Part shown: in pieces, positions 1 to 8,285 of the stretch | How positions within the stretch are numbered: position 1 is the stretch's first letter | Layout: each line of letters starts with the position of its first letter | Source: Candidatus Hodarchaeota archaeon | GTDB lineage: Archaea > Asgardarchaeota > Heimdallarchaeia > Hodarchaeales > Hodarchaeaceae | Length of the DNA stretch: 25,687 nt | Assembly: GCA_016839665.1 (NCBI GenBank) | Contig: JAEOTU010000092.1 | Coordinates: 1 to 25,687, forward strand | Reading direction: 5' to 3' | Notes under the pieces: generated by a model | What the model was told of the DNA's origin: nothing | What the model saw: only the letters and a program-made list of their open reading frames with translations | The model's database searches: none | Made by a program: the position numbers and the translations under genes

Positions 1-2
1 TA

Positions 3-863
3 GCACAAGGTGAATCTGTTAAAGTTTTATCACGAAATTACCAGAAAGCTAGAGATATTCTTGGTGAAAAACCTGAAATTATTGAGGGAGATATAACCTC
101 CAGAAAATCAATTATAGAGTCACTGAAGGAAACGAAAGCTGTTATAATTAGTATTTCTGCGATGAGTAGGAAATTGATACGTAAAACGAAGCTTATTGAA
201 CGCGATTCGGTGCTTATGGTCTTAGAGGAGGCTGAAAATGCGGGGATTTCTCGAATTGTATATATTTCTGTTTATGACATTAGAAAGAGTGTCGTAGACA
301 AGTTAAACATTCTTCAAGGAAAAATAAAAATAGAAATTGAAGAATTTCTTACCAATTCAGACTTTAATTGGACAGTATTGGGTGCTCCTCCATCAAGGGA
401 AATATTCTTCTCTATGATACGAGGAAATACAATGGTTGTTCCTGGTGGAGGTCCTCCTGCTTTACCAACGATTTCTCCTATTGATTTAGGGGAGATAGCT
501 GCTCAAACAGTTGTTAGAACTGATTTGGCAAGAAAGAGATTTCGGTTAACGGGGCCAGAGGCAACTTCTTTTTCAGAAGCAGCAGAAAGAATATCCAATG
601 TTACAGGGAGAAAAATCAAATATCGAAAAATTCCACGTCTCCCTTTAAAGATTGCTTCAATACTTACTTGGCCTTTCAATCCTTATCTTTGGCATTTATC
701 AAAATTTGTAAACCTTTTGAATCACTTTCCCCAAGATATTGTAGCAGAAGTTCCTAATGACCACAAAATTTTGAAAGAAACTTTTACTTATACTCCCACT
801 ACATTAGAAACTAGTGCCAGAATGTGGTATAATCAAGAAAAAAAGTCTATTGAAGGTGAATAA
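3..863 (+). CDS. NmrA-like / atypical SDR NAD(P)-binding protein (5' partial)
   Basis: The frame is open from base 3 with no start codon that fits the fold, so the gene begins left of the window. The visible part reads like the NmrA-like/atypical short-chain dehydrogenase family: a beta-strand ending in VKVLSRN followed by KARDIL (where such proteins hold the NADP phosphate), then an EGDIT strand, ALKE-type helix, a VYISVYD strand, and later a WTVLGAPPSREIF stretch and a C-terminal substrate-side half. The GxxGxxG loop itself would be upstream of the window and is not seen. An ATG at 162 lies inside the fold and is unlikely to be the start. Such proteins are cytosolic reductases, epimerases or redox sensors; the substrate cannot be told. 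The stop is one base from the start of the ABC ATPase, so the two are probably cotranscribed. Confidence 0.8.
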   Translation, partial: AQGESVKVLSRNYQKARDILGEKPEIIEGDITSRKSIIESLKETKAVIISISAMSRKLIRKTKLIERDSVLMVLEEAENAGISRIVYISVYDIRKSVVDKLNILQGKIKIEIEEFLTNSDFNWTVLGAPPSREIFFSMIRGNTMVVPGGGPPALPTISPIDLGEIAAQTVVRTDLARKRFRLTGPEATSFSEAAERISNVTGRKIKYRKIPRLPLKIASILTWPFNPYLWHLSKFVNLLNHFPQDIVAEVPNDHKILKETFTYTPTTLETSARMWYNQEKKSIEGE

Positions 864-864
864 G

Positions 865-1605
865 TTGACATTTGATATTAATATCTCTAATGTTACAAAA
901 AAATTTGGAGATGTAACTGCTGTAGATAACCTGGATCTACAGGTAAATAAAGGGGAAATTTTTTGTTTAGTGGGCCCTAATGCTGCTGGAAAAACCACTA
1001 CTATCCGCTTATTATTAGGCATTTTGAAATCTGAAAAAGGGCAAGGAGAAATTCTAGTAAAGGGGTATCAAATCCCCCAAGAGAAAAAAAAGCTCAGACG
1101 AATAATGGGGTATCTTCCACAACAAAGAGCACTTTACGATCTTCTCACTACGAAAGAAAACATTGAATTCTTTGCCCGTGCTAAAGGTGTACCTAAAGGA
1201 TTAGTTGAAGAATATACATCCCTCATGATCGACAAGCTGTCTCTTAATGAACATAAAAATAAATTAGCTCTCTATTTATCAGGAGGTACACAACAAAGAA
1301 CAGCACTAGCAGCAGCTATGGTTAATAGACCTGAGATAGCTTTTCTAGATGAACCAACTGTTGGTCTTGATCCTGTCTTACGGAGGGAGTTTTGGGAATA
1401 TTTTAGAGAAATAGCTAAAGAGAGGAGTACAACAGTTTTGGTAACTACTCATTATTTAAACGAAGCTGAATGGGCTGATAGAGTTGCAGTAATGAGAGAT
1501 GGTTCTTTGTTGGCACTTGATACACCAGAAAACCTTCTGAAACAAACTGGACAAAGAAATATGGAAGATATGTTTTTTGAGCTTATAAAGGGTGATGTTA
1601 CATGA
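865..1605 (+). CDS. ABC transporter ATP-binding protein (ABC-2/drug-export type)
   Basis: Cytosolic ATPase that would power the permease encoded next. From the TTG at 865 the product is 246 residues, the usual size. Walker A is GPNAAGKT (37-44), the Q-loop glutamine is Q86 (YLPQQ), the signature is LSGGTQQR (138-145), Walker B is IAFLDEP (158-164) with catalytic E163, and the switch histidine is H196 (TTHYLNEAEWADR). The LSGGTQQR signature and the D-loop VGLDP resemble the DrrA/NatA-type exporters. I chose TTG 865 because GAAGGTG sits 6-7 bases ahead of it and it starts one base after the previous stop; GTG 856 or GTG 814 would add 3 or 17 residues overlapping the upstream gene. The stop overlaps the permease start (ATGA), a sign of translational coupling. 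Confidence 0.93.
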   Translation: MTFDINISNVTKKFGDVTAVDNLDLQVNKGEIFCLVGPNAAGKTTTIRLLLGILKSEKGQGEILVKGYQIPQEKKKLRRIMGYLPQQRALYDLLTTKENIEFFARAKGVPKGLVEEYTSLMIDKLSLNEHKNKLALYLSGGTQQRTALAAAMVNRPEIAFLDEPTVGLDPVLRREFWEYFREIAKERSTTVLVTTHYLNEAEWADRVAVMRDGSLLALDTPENLLKQTGQRNMEDMFFELIKGDVT

Positions 1606-2774
1606 GATTTGCATATTTAATCACTATAAGGATTTGGAAACAACTCTTACGAGATAGACGGACCGCGGGATTGGCTTTATTTGGTCCAATATTATACATT
1701 ATAATGTTTGGTCTTGCGTTTGGAGGAGAAATTGAAAATGTACCAATCATTGTTGTAAATGAGGATAGTGATGCTCATGTAATTATTAAACGAACTGTTT
1801 CGATAGGAATTTTTGAACTCAATGTCACTGTTTTTAATGAGAATGTATCATCGTTAGGAGCTGATGTTGTAGAAATCTTACATAAATCTACAAAGGTAGA
1901 TCTTAATAATGACACTATAGATTTTAATGCAGCAAAAGAACATGTTGATACTAAGGAATACATTTGCGCAATTCTAATTCCAGAAAATTTTACGTACAAT
2001 TTAGCTTCCCCTGAAGGTGAGAATGTCTCAATTGAACTCTATTTAGATAACTCAAATCCTCAGGTCGGGGTGGTAGCGTTACAAGCATTTCAAGAGGCGT
2101 TTCAGGATGCTACTGGTGAGTTTCGAGGTAATTTAGGCTTAGACGTGGAATATGCTTACGGTGAAGGCTTAACTACTATTGACTTTTTTGCGCCAGCAAT
2201 GATTGTCTTTGGTGTGTTTTTTTTCTCATTTATCCTCATAATAATGAACCTTATTGGAGAAAGAAAAGGAGGCACATTACCATTACTTCTCCAATGTCCA
2301 TTTGACAAAAGCCAAATTATTCTGGGTTACCTTGCTGCCTTTTCTATCTTCAGTCTGGTTCAAACAACCGTGACCATAATAGTGGCTGACACAGTCTTTA
2401 ATGTATCTTTTGGAACCACCTTAGCTCAGTATGTATCAATTTATATCGGTGCAGTTATTGTTGGATGGACTGGATTAGTATTGGCTATCTTTCTTTCATC
2501 TTTTGCTCGTTCAGAATTTCAAGCTGTCCAATTTATCCCGATTGTAATCTTGCCAGCAATGTTATTGTCAGGCATAGTTATTCCACTTTCTCAGATTCCT
2601 GAAATCATACGTTGGGTCAGTTATTTAATACCTACAACCTATGCCGTACATTTACTACGACAGATTTCTATCGAAGGATACGTTTTAGAGTTGTTCAATA
2701 TTGATTTAATTGCAATGATCCTTTTCTTCGTTCTATTCTTAATTGGGAGTCGCCTTACTCTAAAAGAGACATAA
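1602..2774 (+). CDS. ABC-2 type transporter permease
   Basis: Membrane partner of the ATPase upstream, overlapping it by 4 bases, with GGGTGATG five bases before the ATG. The 390-residue product has one N-terminal membrane helix (about 22-41), a large external domain (about 42-195, rich in acidic and N-x-S/T positions), and then five or six helices to the C terminus, ending near residue 388. This one-plus-five plan with a big loop after helix 1 is typical of ABC-2 permeases such as YhgE/YadH/NatB relatives. The segment GERKGGTLPLLLQCPF after helix 2 is the conserved coupling-helix region (family form: ERExGTLExLLxTP). Substrate unknown: drug, lipid and Na+ exporters share this architecture. 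The neighbouring NmrA-like gene does not settle it. Confidence 0.9.
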   Translation: MRFAYLITIRIWKQLLRDRRTAGLALFGPILYIIMFGLAFGGEIENVPIIVVNEDSDAHVIIKRTVSIGIFELNVTVFNENVSSLGADVVEILHKSTKVDLNNDTIDFNAAKEHVDTKEYICAILIPENFTYNLASPEGENVSIELYLDNSNPQVGVVALQAFQEAFQDATGEFRGNLGLDVEYAYGEGLTTIDFFAPAMIVFGVFFFSFILIIMNLIGERKGGTLPLLLQCPFDKSQIILGYLAAFSIFSLVQTTVTIIVADTVFNVSFGTTLAQYVSIYIGAVIVGWTGLVLAIFLSSFARSEFQAVQFIPIVILPAMLLSGIVIPLSQIPEIIRWVSYLIPTTYAVHLLRQISIEGYVLELFNIDLIAMILFFVLFLIGSRLTLKET

Positions 2775-2817
2775 GATTCCAGATGTAAAACTGGAAAAAC
2801 TAGCACTAGGCGACTCC
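2746..2817. repeat. Nested inverted repeats at the 3' end of the ABC operon
   Basis: A perfect 10-bp inverted repeat pairs GGAGTCGCCT (2746-2755, inside the permease gene) with AGGCGACTCC (2808-2817). Nested in its loop, straight after the stop codon, is TTCCAG (2777-2782) with CTGGAA (2791-2796). No T-tract follows, so it is not a classic intrinsic terminator. It could shape or protect the mRNA 3' end. A single 10-bp repeat at this spacing is expected by chance perhaps once or twice in a window of this size, so function is uncertain. Confidence 0.3.
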
Positions 2818-2894
2818 GTCAGTGGAAGAGCTCACAAAAGCAATTAATGGTAGTTAACTTTTCAATGAAAATTTGATCTTTATATGCTCCGCAA

Positions 2895-3575
2895 TCAGGA
2901 TAAAAGTGAAATCAATTCCTTCCCCACTGCTGAGATGACTGCAAAAGGATTATAGTTAACTTTTTGGATCGGAGGTAAGCCAAATGTCCCTGTTTTCACT
3001 AGAATTATTTGCATTTTTGCATTTTTTGCTGCTAAAAGATCCACAATAGTGTCACCCACAAAAATTGCTTCATTTATTGATATGTCTAATTGTCTACAAG
3101 CATATTGAAGTGGTTCTGGAGAGGGTTTTCGTACTCCCAGACTTTTAGAATCAGCTAATACATCAAAAAAATCCAAGAATGGTCCAAACCTTTTCTTTAA
3201 CAAATATGGTGAGCCATTTGACACGATTCCAAGCATATATCCGTTTTCTTTTAGTAATTTCAAAGTCTTAGGCACTTCTGGGAAAACATGACTCTTTTGA
3301 TCCCATTTGTAAAATTGCCAGAGGACTCGAGTCATCCCACGAACAAACCCCCCCCAAGATAATCTGAAATCAGCATGAATTGCCCTAAACAGTTCCAATC
3401 GAAACCAGGTGTATTTTCCTCCTGCGTTGTAAAATGTCCCCAAACGAGTGATATATTTTCGTACTTGATCAGGACTGGGCGTGTTCAAGAATTCCTGCAC
3501 AATAAGTTGGGGAAAGAGTCTGACTGAATCAACCAGGGTGCCATCAAGATCAAAAAGAATAGCTTTGAATCTCAT
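2895..3575 (-). CDS. HAD-superfamily phosphatase (phosphoglycolate phosphatase-like)
   Basis: Cytosolic Mg2+-dependent phosphatase of HAD subfamily I. From the ATG at 3575 the product is 226 residues and opens with the catalytic strand FDLDGTLVDS, giving nucleophile D9 and acid/base D11. An alpha-helical cap follows (about 15-95). Motif II is GIVSNGS, the motif III lysine is in RKPSPEP, and motif IV is FVGDTIVDLLAAK with the Mg2+-binding aspartates. All four motifs are intact. An ATG at 3599 and a start at 3629 would add a hydrophobic run before the first strand, which is not expected, so I prefer 3575 although it has no clear Shine-Dalgarno. Substrate not predictable; phosphoglycolate or pyrophosphate are common for close relatives. 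It diverges from the GTPase gene across about 130 bases. Confidence 0.88.
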   Translation of the reverse strand: MRFKAILFDLDGTLVDSVRLFPQLIVQEFLNTPSPDQVRKYITRLGTFYNAGGKYTWFRLELFRAIHADFRLSWGGFVRGMTRVLWQFYKWDQKSHVFPEVPKTLKLLKENGYMLGIVSNGSPYLLKKRFGPFLDFFDVLADSKSLGVRKPSPEPLQYACRQLDISINEAIFVGDTIVDLLAAKNAKMQIILVKTGTFGLPPIQKVNYNPFAVISAVGKELISLLS

Positions 3576-3707
3576 GATAATGAACCAGAAGTGATACATC
3601 GTAATTAATAAGGAAAATAAAAGAATCATTCTTGAGAATATTTTTTTAAATTAGAGAAACATAAAGGCATTGAATCTCAACATTTTTACATTTGGTGCTC
3701 CAAACAT
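3576..3707. promoter_or_regulatory. Divergent promoter region between HAD phosphatase and DRG GTPase
   Basis: This 132-base AT-rich gap must hold promoters for both flanking genes. A TATA-like AT tract (ATTTTTTTAAATTA, about 3639-3652) lies about 60 bases ahead of the GTPase start. No Shine-Dalgarno is visible before either start. Boxes are inferred by eye only. Confidence 0.3.
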
Positions 3708-4883
3708 ATGCCCATTAACTTAAATCATGAGGCACAAATCGAGTGGAAAAATTATCTAGAAGCATCTTCAATCGATGAACAAATTCTTCATTTAGAAAGG
3801 TTCCTCGGGGTTGTAGTGAAGCATAAAGGGGTGGAGAACCATCTCCGGATGGCAAAAACAAAGTTAAAGAAGTTAAAAGCTCAACAAGAAAAATTACGAA
3901 CGGTTAAGAAAGGTTCAGGGGAAAAATGGCTCGTTCCTAAGGGGGAAGACGCACAAATCGCAATAATTGGGAGAGTTAACTCTGGAAAATCATCTATTCT
4001 TAATGAAATTGCCCAATCGGAGGCAGCAAAAGTTGGATCATATCCTTTTACAACTGTTAAACCAGAGGTGGGTTCAACTACTGCAAATGGGGCACGATTA
4101 CAATTAGTGGAGCTACCTGCAGTGGTGGAAGGAAGTGTGAAGGGAGATATGTCTGGAAAATTGGTTTTAGCTGGAATCCGAAATGCAGATTGTGTAGTAA
4201 TTTCAATAGATTTATCCAAGAATCCCGTACAGCAACTTCAGCTGATTTTGACAGAGCTTCATAAAGGAAAAATTCGCTTAAATGAACTAAGACCTCCTGT
4301 AACGATTGAAAAAGTTGGTTCAGGTAATATTCAAGTCTTTAAAGAGCATTTTTTTGAAGGTGAAGGGAAAGATGCTGTAATTGAAATTATGAGGGGAAAC
4401 GGGTATTTAAATGCCATCGTACGTTTTCACGCACCTGTTACAGTAGATCAATTTCTAGATGCGTTGGATAAATCAATTAGTTACCTTCCCACTCTTATTG
4501 TTGGAACGAAAGGAGACATTGAAGGATCCAAACAGAATTATGAAAAACTTACCCAATTTATTAAAGAGAGAAATCTCAACTTTCAAGTTATCCCGACATC
4601 TGCAAACCAGAAAAAAGGATTTGAAGGCCTAGAGGAAACAATATTCAGCCAATTAGGCAAAATTCGAGTTTTTACTCGTGATTCTAAAGGTGATATTTCA
4701 ATTAGACCCATAATCTTAAGGAAGGGAAGTACAGTTGAAAATGCTATTGAAGTCTTGAGTAAAAAAATGTTAAAATATTTTCGTTTCACTCGCATCTGGG
4801 GTAAAAGTTCGAAATATGATGGCGAAAAGGTTGGCTTAGATCGCGTTCTACAAGATGGGGATGTTATTCAAGTTTTTGCATGA
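3708..4883 (+). CDS. DRG-family GTPase with C-terminal TGS domain, degenerate G3
   Basis: Member of the developmentally-regulated GTP-binding (DRG/Rbg) family, which binds ribosomes and helps stalled translation in archaea and eukaryotes. The 391 residues comprise a basic helical N-terminus (about 20-80), the G domain, and a TGS domain (about 322-391) ending in the usual LQDGDVIQVFA form. G1 is GRVNSGKS (88-95), the switch region is PFTTVKPEVG, G4 is TKGD (267-270) rather than NKxD, and G5 is TSA (297-299). G3 reads ELPAVVEG from residue 135 where the family has DLPGIIEG: both the Asp that contacts Mg2+ through water and the invariant Gly are changed. The family-specific insert (RPPVTIEK, then IMRGNGYLNA) is present, so family assignment is firm, but GTP hydrolysis may be altered. 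Single gene, no Shine-Dalgarno. Confidence 0.88.
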   Translation: MPINLNHEAQIEWKNYLEASSIDEQILHLERFLGVVVKHKGVENHLRMAKTKLKKLKAQQEKLRTVKKGSGEKWLVPKGEDAQIAIIGRVNSGKSSILNEIAQSEAAKVGSYPFTTVKPEVGSTTANGARLQLVELPAVVEGSVKGDMSGKLVLAGIRNADCVVISIDLSKNPVQQLQLILTELHKGKIRLNELRPPVTIEKVGSGNIQVFKEHFFEGEGKDAVIEIMRGNGYLNAIVRFHAPVTVDQFLDALDKSISYLPTLIVGTKGDIEGSKQNYEKLTQFIKERNLNFQVIPTSANQKKGFEGLEETIFSQLGKIRVFTRDSKGDISIRPIILRKGSTVENAIEVLSKKMLKYFRFTRIWGKSSKYDGEKVGLDRVLQDGDVIQVFA

Positions 4884-5308
4884 TTGGCTTGAATTATGCC
4901 GTTTATTTTATACATTAGGTCGTCTTCCTCCATCTACCAAGCTGAATCTTCACCAGTAGGCTCTACGATGGTTAAAGAAACAATAGGTGAATAGTGGAGT
5001 CAACATACAAAGTTAAGCACTCAAAAAATAAAAGTTCTGAAAAGGAAAAATATTTCAAAATCTCAAATTCTCTTTTTAATTACACAAGAAGGAACAGCTA
5101 AATTCAAGACACATTTAATTTGACTACATTTTGAATACAGATTATACATAATGATGTGCTTTGAGTATCAAATGTATGAACTACCGAATTGGTTTTATTG
5201 CGTGGATAAAAAAACTACACGGATCGTTTATAGGTAAATTTACGTTTATTCAATGATTTTCTTGAAAATCAAGCTAGCTAGCTCTTGAGAAAATCTAAAG
5301 TGATTTTT
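4884..5308. other. Intergenic region upstream of the Ca2+ ATPase
   Basis: 425 AT-rich bases with no convincing reading frame, tRNA or repeat array. Near its right end are a possible TATA box (TTTATAGG, 5228-5235), a perfect palindrome (listed separately) and the short self-complementary AGCTAGCTAGCT (5272-5283). The left 300 bases hold nothing I can name. Confidence 0.4.
5254..5271. promoter_or_regulatory. Perfect palindrome, candidate operator of the Ca2+ ATPase
   Basis: TGATTTTC-TT-GAAAATCA is a perfect 8-bp inverted repeat with a 2-base centre. It lies 37 bases before the ATPase ATG and about 20 bases after a TATA-like TTTATAGG, so it would cover the predicted transcript start. That is where archaeal repressors commonly bind. 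Site function is inferred. Confidence 0.4.
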
Positions 5309-8068
5309 ATGGATCAACATTGGTATGCAGAGAAGCGAAGTTCTTTATTAAACCAACTAGGGGTAAAGGCTGAAAAGGGATTATCAAACAAAGATGCAGA
5401 AGAGAGACAAGAGGAGTATGGTTATAATGAGCTAGAGAGAGCCAAGAAAAGACATCCAATTTTTCTCTTTTTTGAACAATTCAAAGATCCTCTTGTAATC
5501 ATACTATTAGTAGCTCTTGTTATATCTATCACTATTGGGCTTTTCTCGACCGATGAACATCAACAGCTAGAATATTTCATCGACGCCTTAGCCATAACAG
5601 CCATTGTTCTTTTTAATGCATTTTTTGGCTTTATTCAAGAATATAAAGCGGAGAAATCAATAGAAGCGCTAAAATCTATGGCAGCACCTTATTCTACTGT
5701 TTTTCGTGAAGGAAAAAAGCAGAGGATTGAAACTCAACTCCTTGTTCCAGGTGATATCATTCTGATTGAAGAAGGAGACAAAATTCCTGCTGACGGACGT
5801 CTTCTTGAATCCCACTCTCTCCGTATTGATGAATCTGCTCTCACAGGAGAATCATTTCCAGTTGCTAAGGAAGCAATGAGCAAAGTTCAGCCATATACAG
5901 CTATAGCTGACCGTCGAAATTGTGTATTTAGTGGAACTAGTGTTACGAGAGGACGGGGTCAAGCAGTTATTGTCATGACTGGAATGCGAACCGAATTTGG
6001 TAAAATAGCTAAAGGATTATTAGAAGAGGAGACGGAAGAAACTCCTCTTCAAAAAAGGTTAGCGACTTTAGGGAAGTGGATTGGAATAGCCAGTTTGACG
6101 ATTTGTGCGGTCATTTTTTCAATCGGTGTCCTATTGGAACAGGAGGTAATTGAGATGTTTATTGTGGCAGTTGGCCTAGCAGTGGCAGCTGTTCCTGAAG
6201 GATTACCTGCAGTTGTTACCCTTGCCTTAGCTCTTGGAGTTCAACGTATGAGTCAAAAAAATGCTATTATTAGACGACTTCCCTCGGTTGAAACGTTGGG
6301 TTCGACTACAGTGATATGTTCTGATAAGACTGGTACTCTTACTGAAAACAAAATGACGGTAAGACAAATACTAACAGTTGAGAGTGATTATCTAGTTTCT
6401 AAAGCTAAACCAATCGATGAAGCGGTGGATTTAATACTTTCAATAGGTTTGGCATGTAACAATGCTCAGTTAGCTGTCTCTAATCAAGGTGAAAATTCCG
6501 AGGTTGACATTGGAGACCCAACCGAAATCGCTCTCTTGAGACTAGTAGAAGGATTTGATTTAAAACGCGTTTATGAACGGCTTTATGAAGTTCCATTCGA
6601 TTCAATTTCAAAAAGAATGAGTGTTGTTGTGAAGGACGAGGAAAGGAAGTTTTTCGTTTTTACTAAAGGAGCTCCTGATGTTCTAATAGAATTATGTACT
6701 CATTTCTTTTCTAAAGGAGAGATCAAACCACTTGATGATGCAATGCGAATGAAACTCGAAGAAGCAGATCAAAAGTTTGCAAGAAGGGGCTATCGTATGC
6801 TTGGTATGGCTTATAAGTCAGTTGAACCTGAAAAAGCCAAGATAAAAGTGTTATCTGAAGATATAGAAGAGATTGAGGGCCGATTGATCTATGTTGGTGC
6901 TGTAGCTATCATGGATCCTCCCAGAAAAGGAACTCGGGATGCTATCAAAACTTGTAAAACTGCAGGGATTCGACCAGTTATGATTACGGGAGATCACCTC
7001 AAAACAGCAATAGCAGTTGCATTAGAAATAGGTCTGGTCTCATCCCAGGATTCTGGTCAGTATATGGAAGGAAAAGAATTAGATAATATTGATGATAAAG
7101 AATTTTCCTCAGCCGTAATGGATGTAAATGTGTTCGCTCGAGTTTCTCCTGAACACAAATTAAAGTTAATTTCTGCTCTTAAGGCGAATAATCAAATTGT
7201 TGCTATGACTGGGGATGGTGTAAATGATGCTCCCGCATTAAAGCGTGCAGATATTGGTGTAGCAATGGGTATAGCAGGAACAGACGTATCAAAAGAAGCT
7301 TCCGACATGGTTTTAGCTGATGATGACTTCTCAACCATTGTAGGAGCAATTCTTGAAGGCAGAACGATTTATGATAACATGAGAAAATTCATTCTTTACT
7401 TGCTTTCGTGTAATGCGGGAGAAATCGCAGTTATGTTTTTTGGAATTTTAATCACTTCGTTTATATTTAACACTCCCATCTTACCATTATTGGCAATCCA
7501 AATACTTTGGGTTAATCTGGTAACTGATGGATTACCTGCTTTAGCTATGGGAGTCGATCCTCCCGACCCTGATGTTATGATTAGAAAACCTCGTGATCCA
7601 AACGAGCCTATCCTTACCAGAAAATCTGTACTATTCATCATTTATTCTGGAATCATTATTGCTACAGGAACTTTGTTTCTATTCTTCTTTTACATGCAGC
7701 CTAATGTTGTTAGTGGTCAAATTCCTTCTGAAGAGGTAACAACTCGTGCTCGAACCGTTGCATTTACTATGCTTATCATGTTCCAGATGATCATGGCCCT
7801 GAATATTCGGAAGGAAGAACATTCGTTACTCGGTAAAGAGTTCTTCCGAAATCCATATCTTCTTCTCGCTATTTTTAGCTCAATCTTTCTCCATATATTA
7901 ATCATCTATATTCCTTTCTTCCAACCATTTTTCGATACAACAGCACTCGAACTGGTTGATTGGGTCGTAATCATTATTATCGGAAGCTTTCTGGTAATAG
8001 TGGATGAGATCCGGACGTTCGTAGCACATAGAGTTCCTCGCTTAAGACAGCTAGCAGGTTATTGGTGA
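5309..8068 (+). CDS. P-type Ca2+-transporting ATPase (type IIA, SERCA-like)
   Basis: Membrane pump expelling Ca2+ (or a related cation) using ATP; 919 residues, ten predicted helices. Actuator motif TGES (179-182), helix-4 motif VPEGLP (E297), phosphorylated D339 in DKTGT, nucleotide-binding KGAPD, and hinge TGDGVND (D636) are all present. Cation-site residues match SERCA in helix 5 (N702, E705 in NAGEIA) and helix 6 (N736, T739, D740 in NLVTDG). In helix 8 an ungapped alignment puts Q826 (MFQMIMALN) at the position of SERCA E908, a site-I ligand. The N-terminus from ATG 5309 (WYAEKRSSLLNQLG) matches the family start; TTG 5285 would add eight unusual residues. A short AAGTGAT lies just ahead of the ATG. 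Monocistronic. Confidence 0.93.
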   Translation: MDQHWYAEKRSSLLNQLGVKAEKGLSNKDAEERQEEYGYNELERAKKRHPIFLFFEQFKDPLVIILLVALVISITIGLFSTDEHQQLEYFIDALAITAIVLFNAFFGFIQEYKAEKSIEALKSMAAPYSTVFREGKKQRIETQLLVPGDIILIEEGDKIPADGRLLESHSLRIDESALTGESFPVAKEAMSKVQPYTAIADRRNCVFSGTSVTRGRGQAVIVMTGMRTEFGKIAKGLLEEETEETPLQKRLATLGKWIGIASLTICAVIFSIGVLLEQEVIEMFIVAVGLAVAAVPEGLPAVVTLALALGVQRMSQKNAIIRRLPSVETLGSTTVICSDKTGTLTENKMTVRQILTVESDYLVSKAKPIDEAVDLILSIGLACNNAQLAVSNQGENSEVDIGDPTEIALLRLVEGFDLKRVYERLYEVPFDSISKRMSVVVKDEERKFFVFTKGAPDVLIELCTHFFSKGEIKPLDDAMRMKLEEADQKFARRGYRMLGMAYKSVEPEKAKIKVLSEDIEEIEGRLIYVGAVAIMDPPRKGTRDAIKTCKTAGIRPVMITGDHLKTAIAVALEIGLVSSQDSGQYMEGKELDNIDDKEFSSAVMDVNVFARVSPEHKLKLISALKANNQIVAMTGDGVNDAPALKRADIGVAMGIAGTDVSKEASDMVLADDDFSTIVGAILEGRTIYDNMRKFILYLLSCNAGEIAVMFFGILITSFIFNTPILPLLAIQILWVNLVTDGLPALAMGVDPPDPDVMIRKPRDPNEPILTRKSVLFIIYSGIIIATGTLFLFFFYMQPNVVSGQIPSEEVTTRARTVAFTMLIMFQMIMALNIRKEEHSLLGKEFFRNPYLLLAIFSSIFLHILIIYIPFFQPFFDTTALELVDWVVIIIIGSFLVIVDEIRTFVAHRVPRLRQLAGYW

Positions 8069-8285
8069 TTTCCTCCAGGGTCATTATTTTAAGAGGAAAG
8101 GTCGCAATCTAATAATAAATAAGTTATTTTTTGTTTTGGTAACAGGGAGAAAAAACTTACAATTGCACTGAAAGAAAAAACCATATACACAATCCTCGTT
8201 TTTTGAAATGAATGACTTTAATAATAATTGTATTTCATGAAACACAAATCAAAGAAAACATTTTCAGTATGGCGGGGGTGCCTAA

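Noticed and set aside
3576..3629. Longer HAD phosphatase starting at 3629 or 3599
   Set aside because: The extra residues are a hydrophobic run before the catalytic first strand, unlike the family; ATG 3575 gives the normal start.
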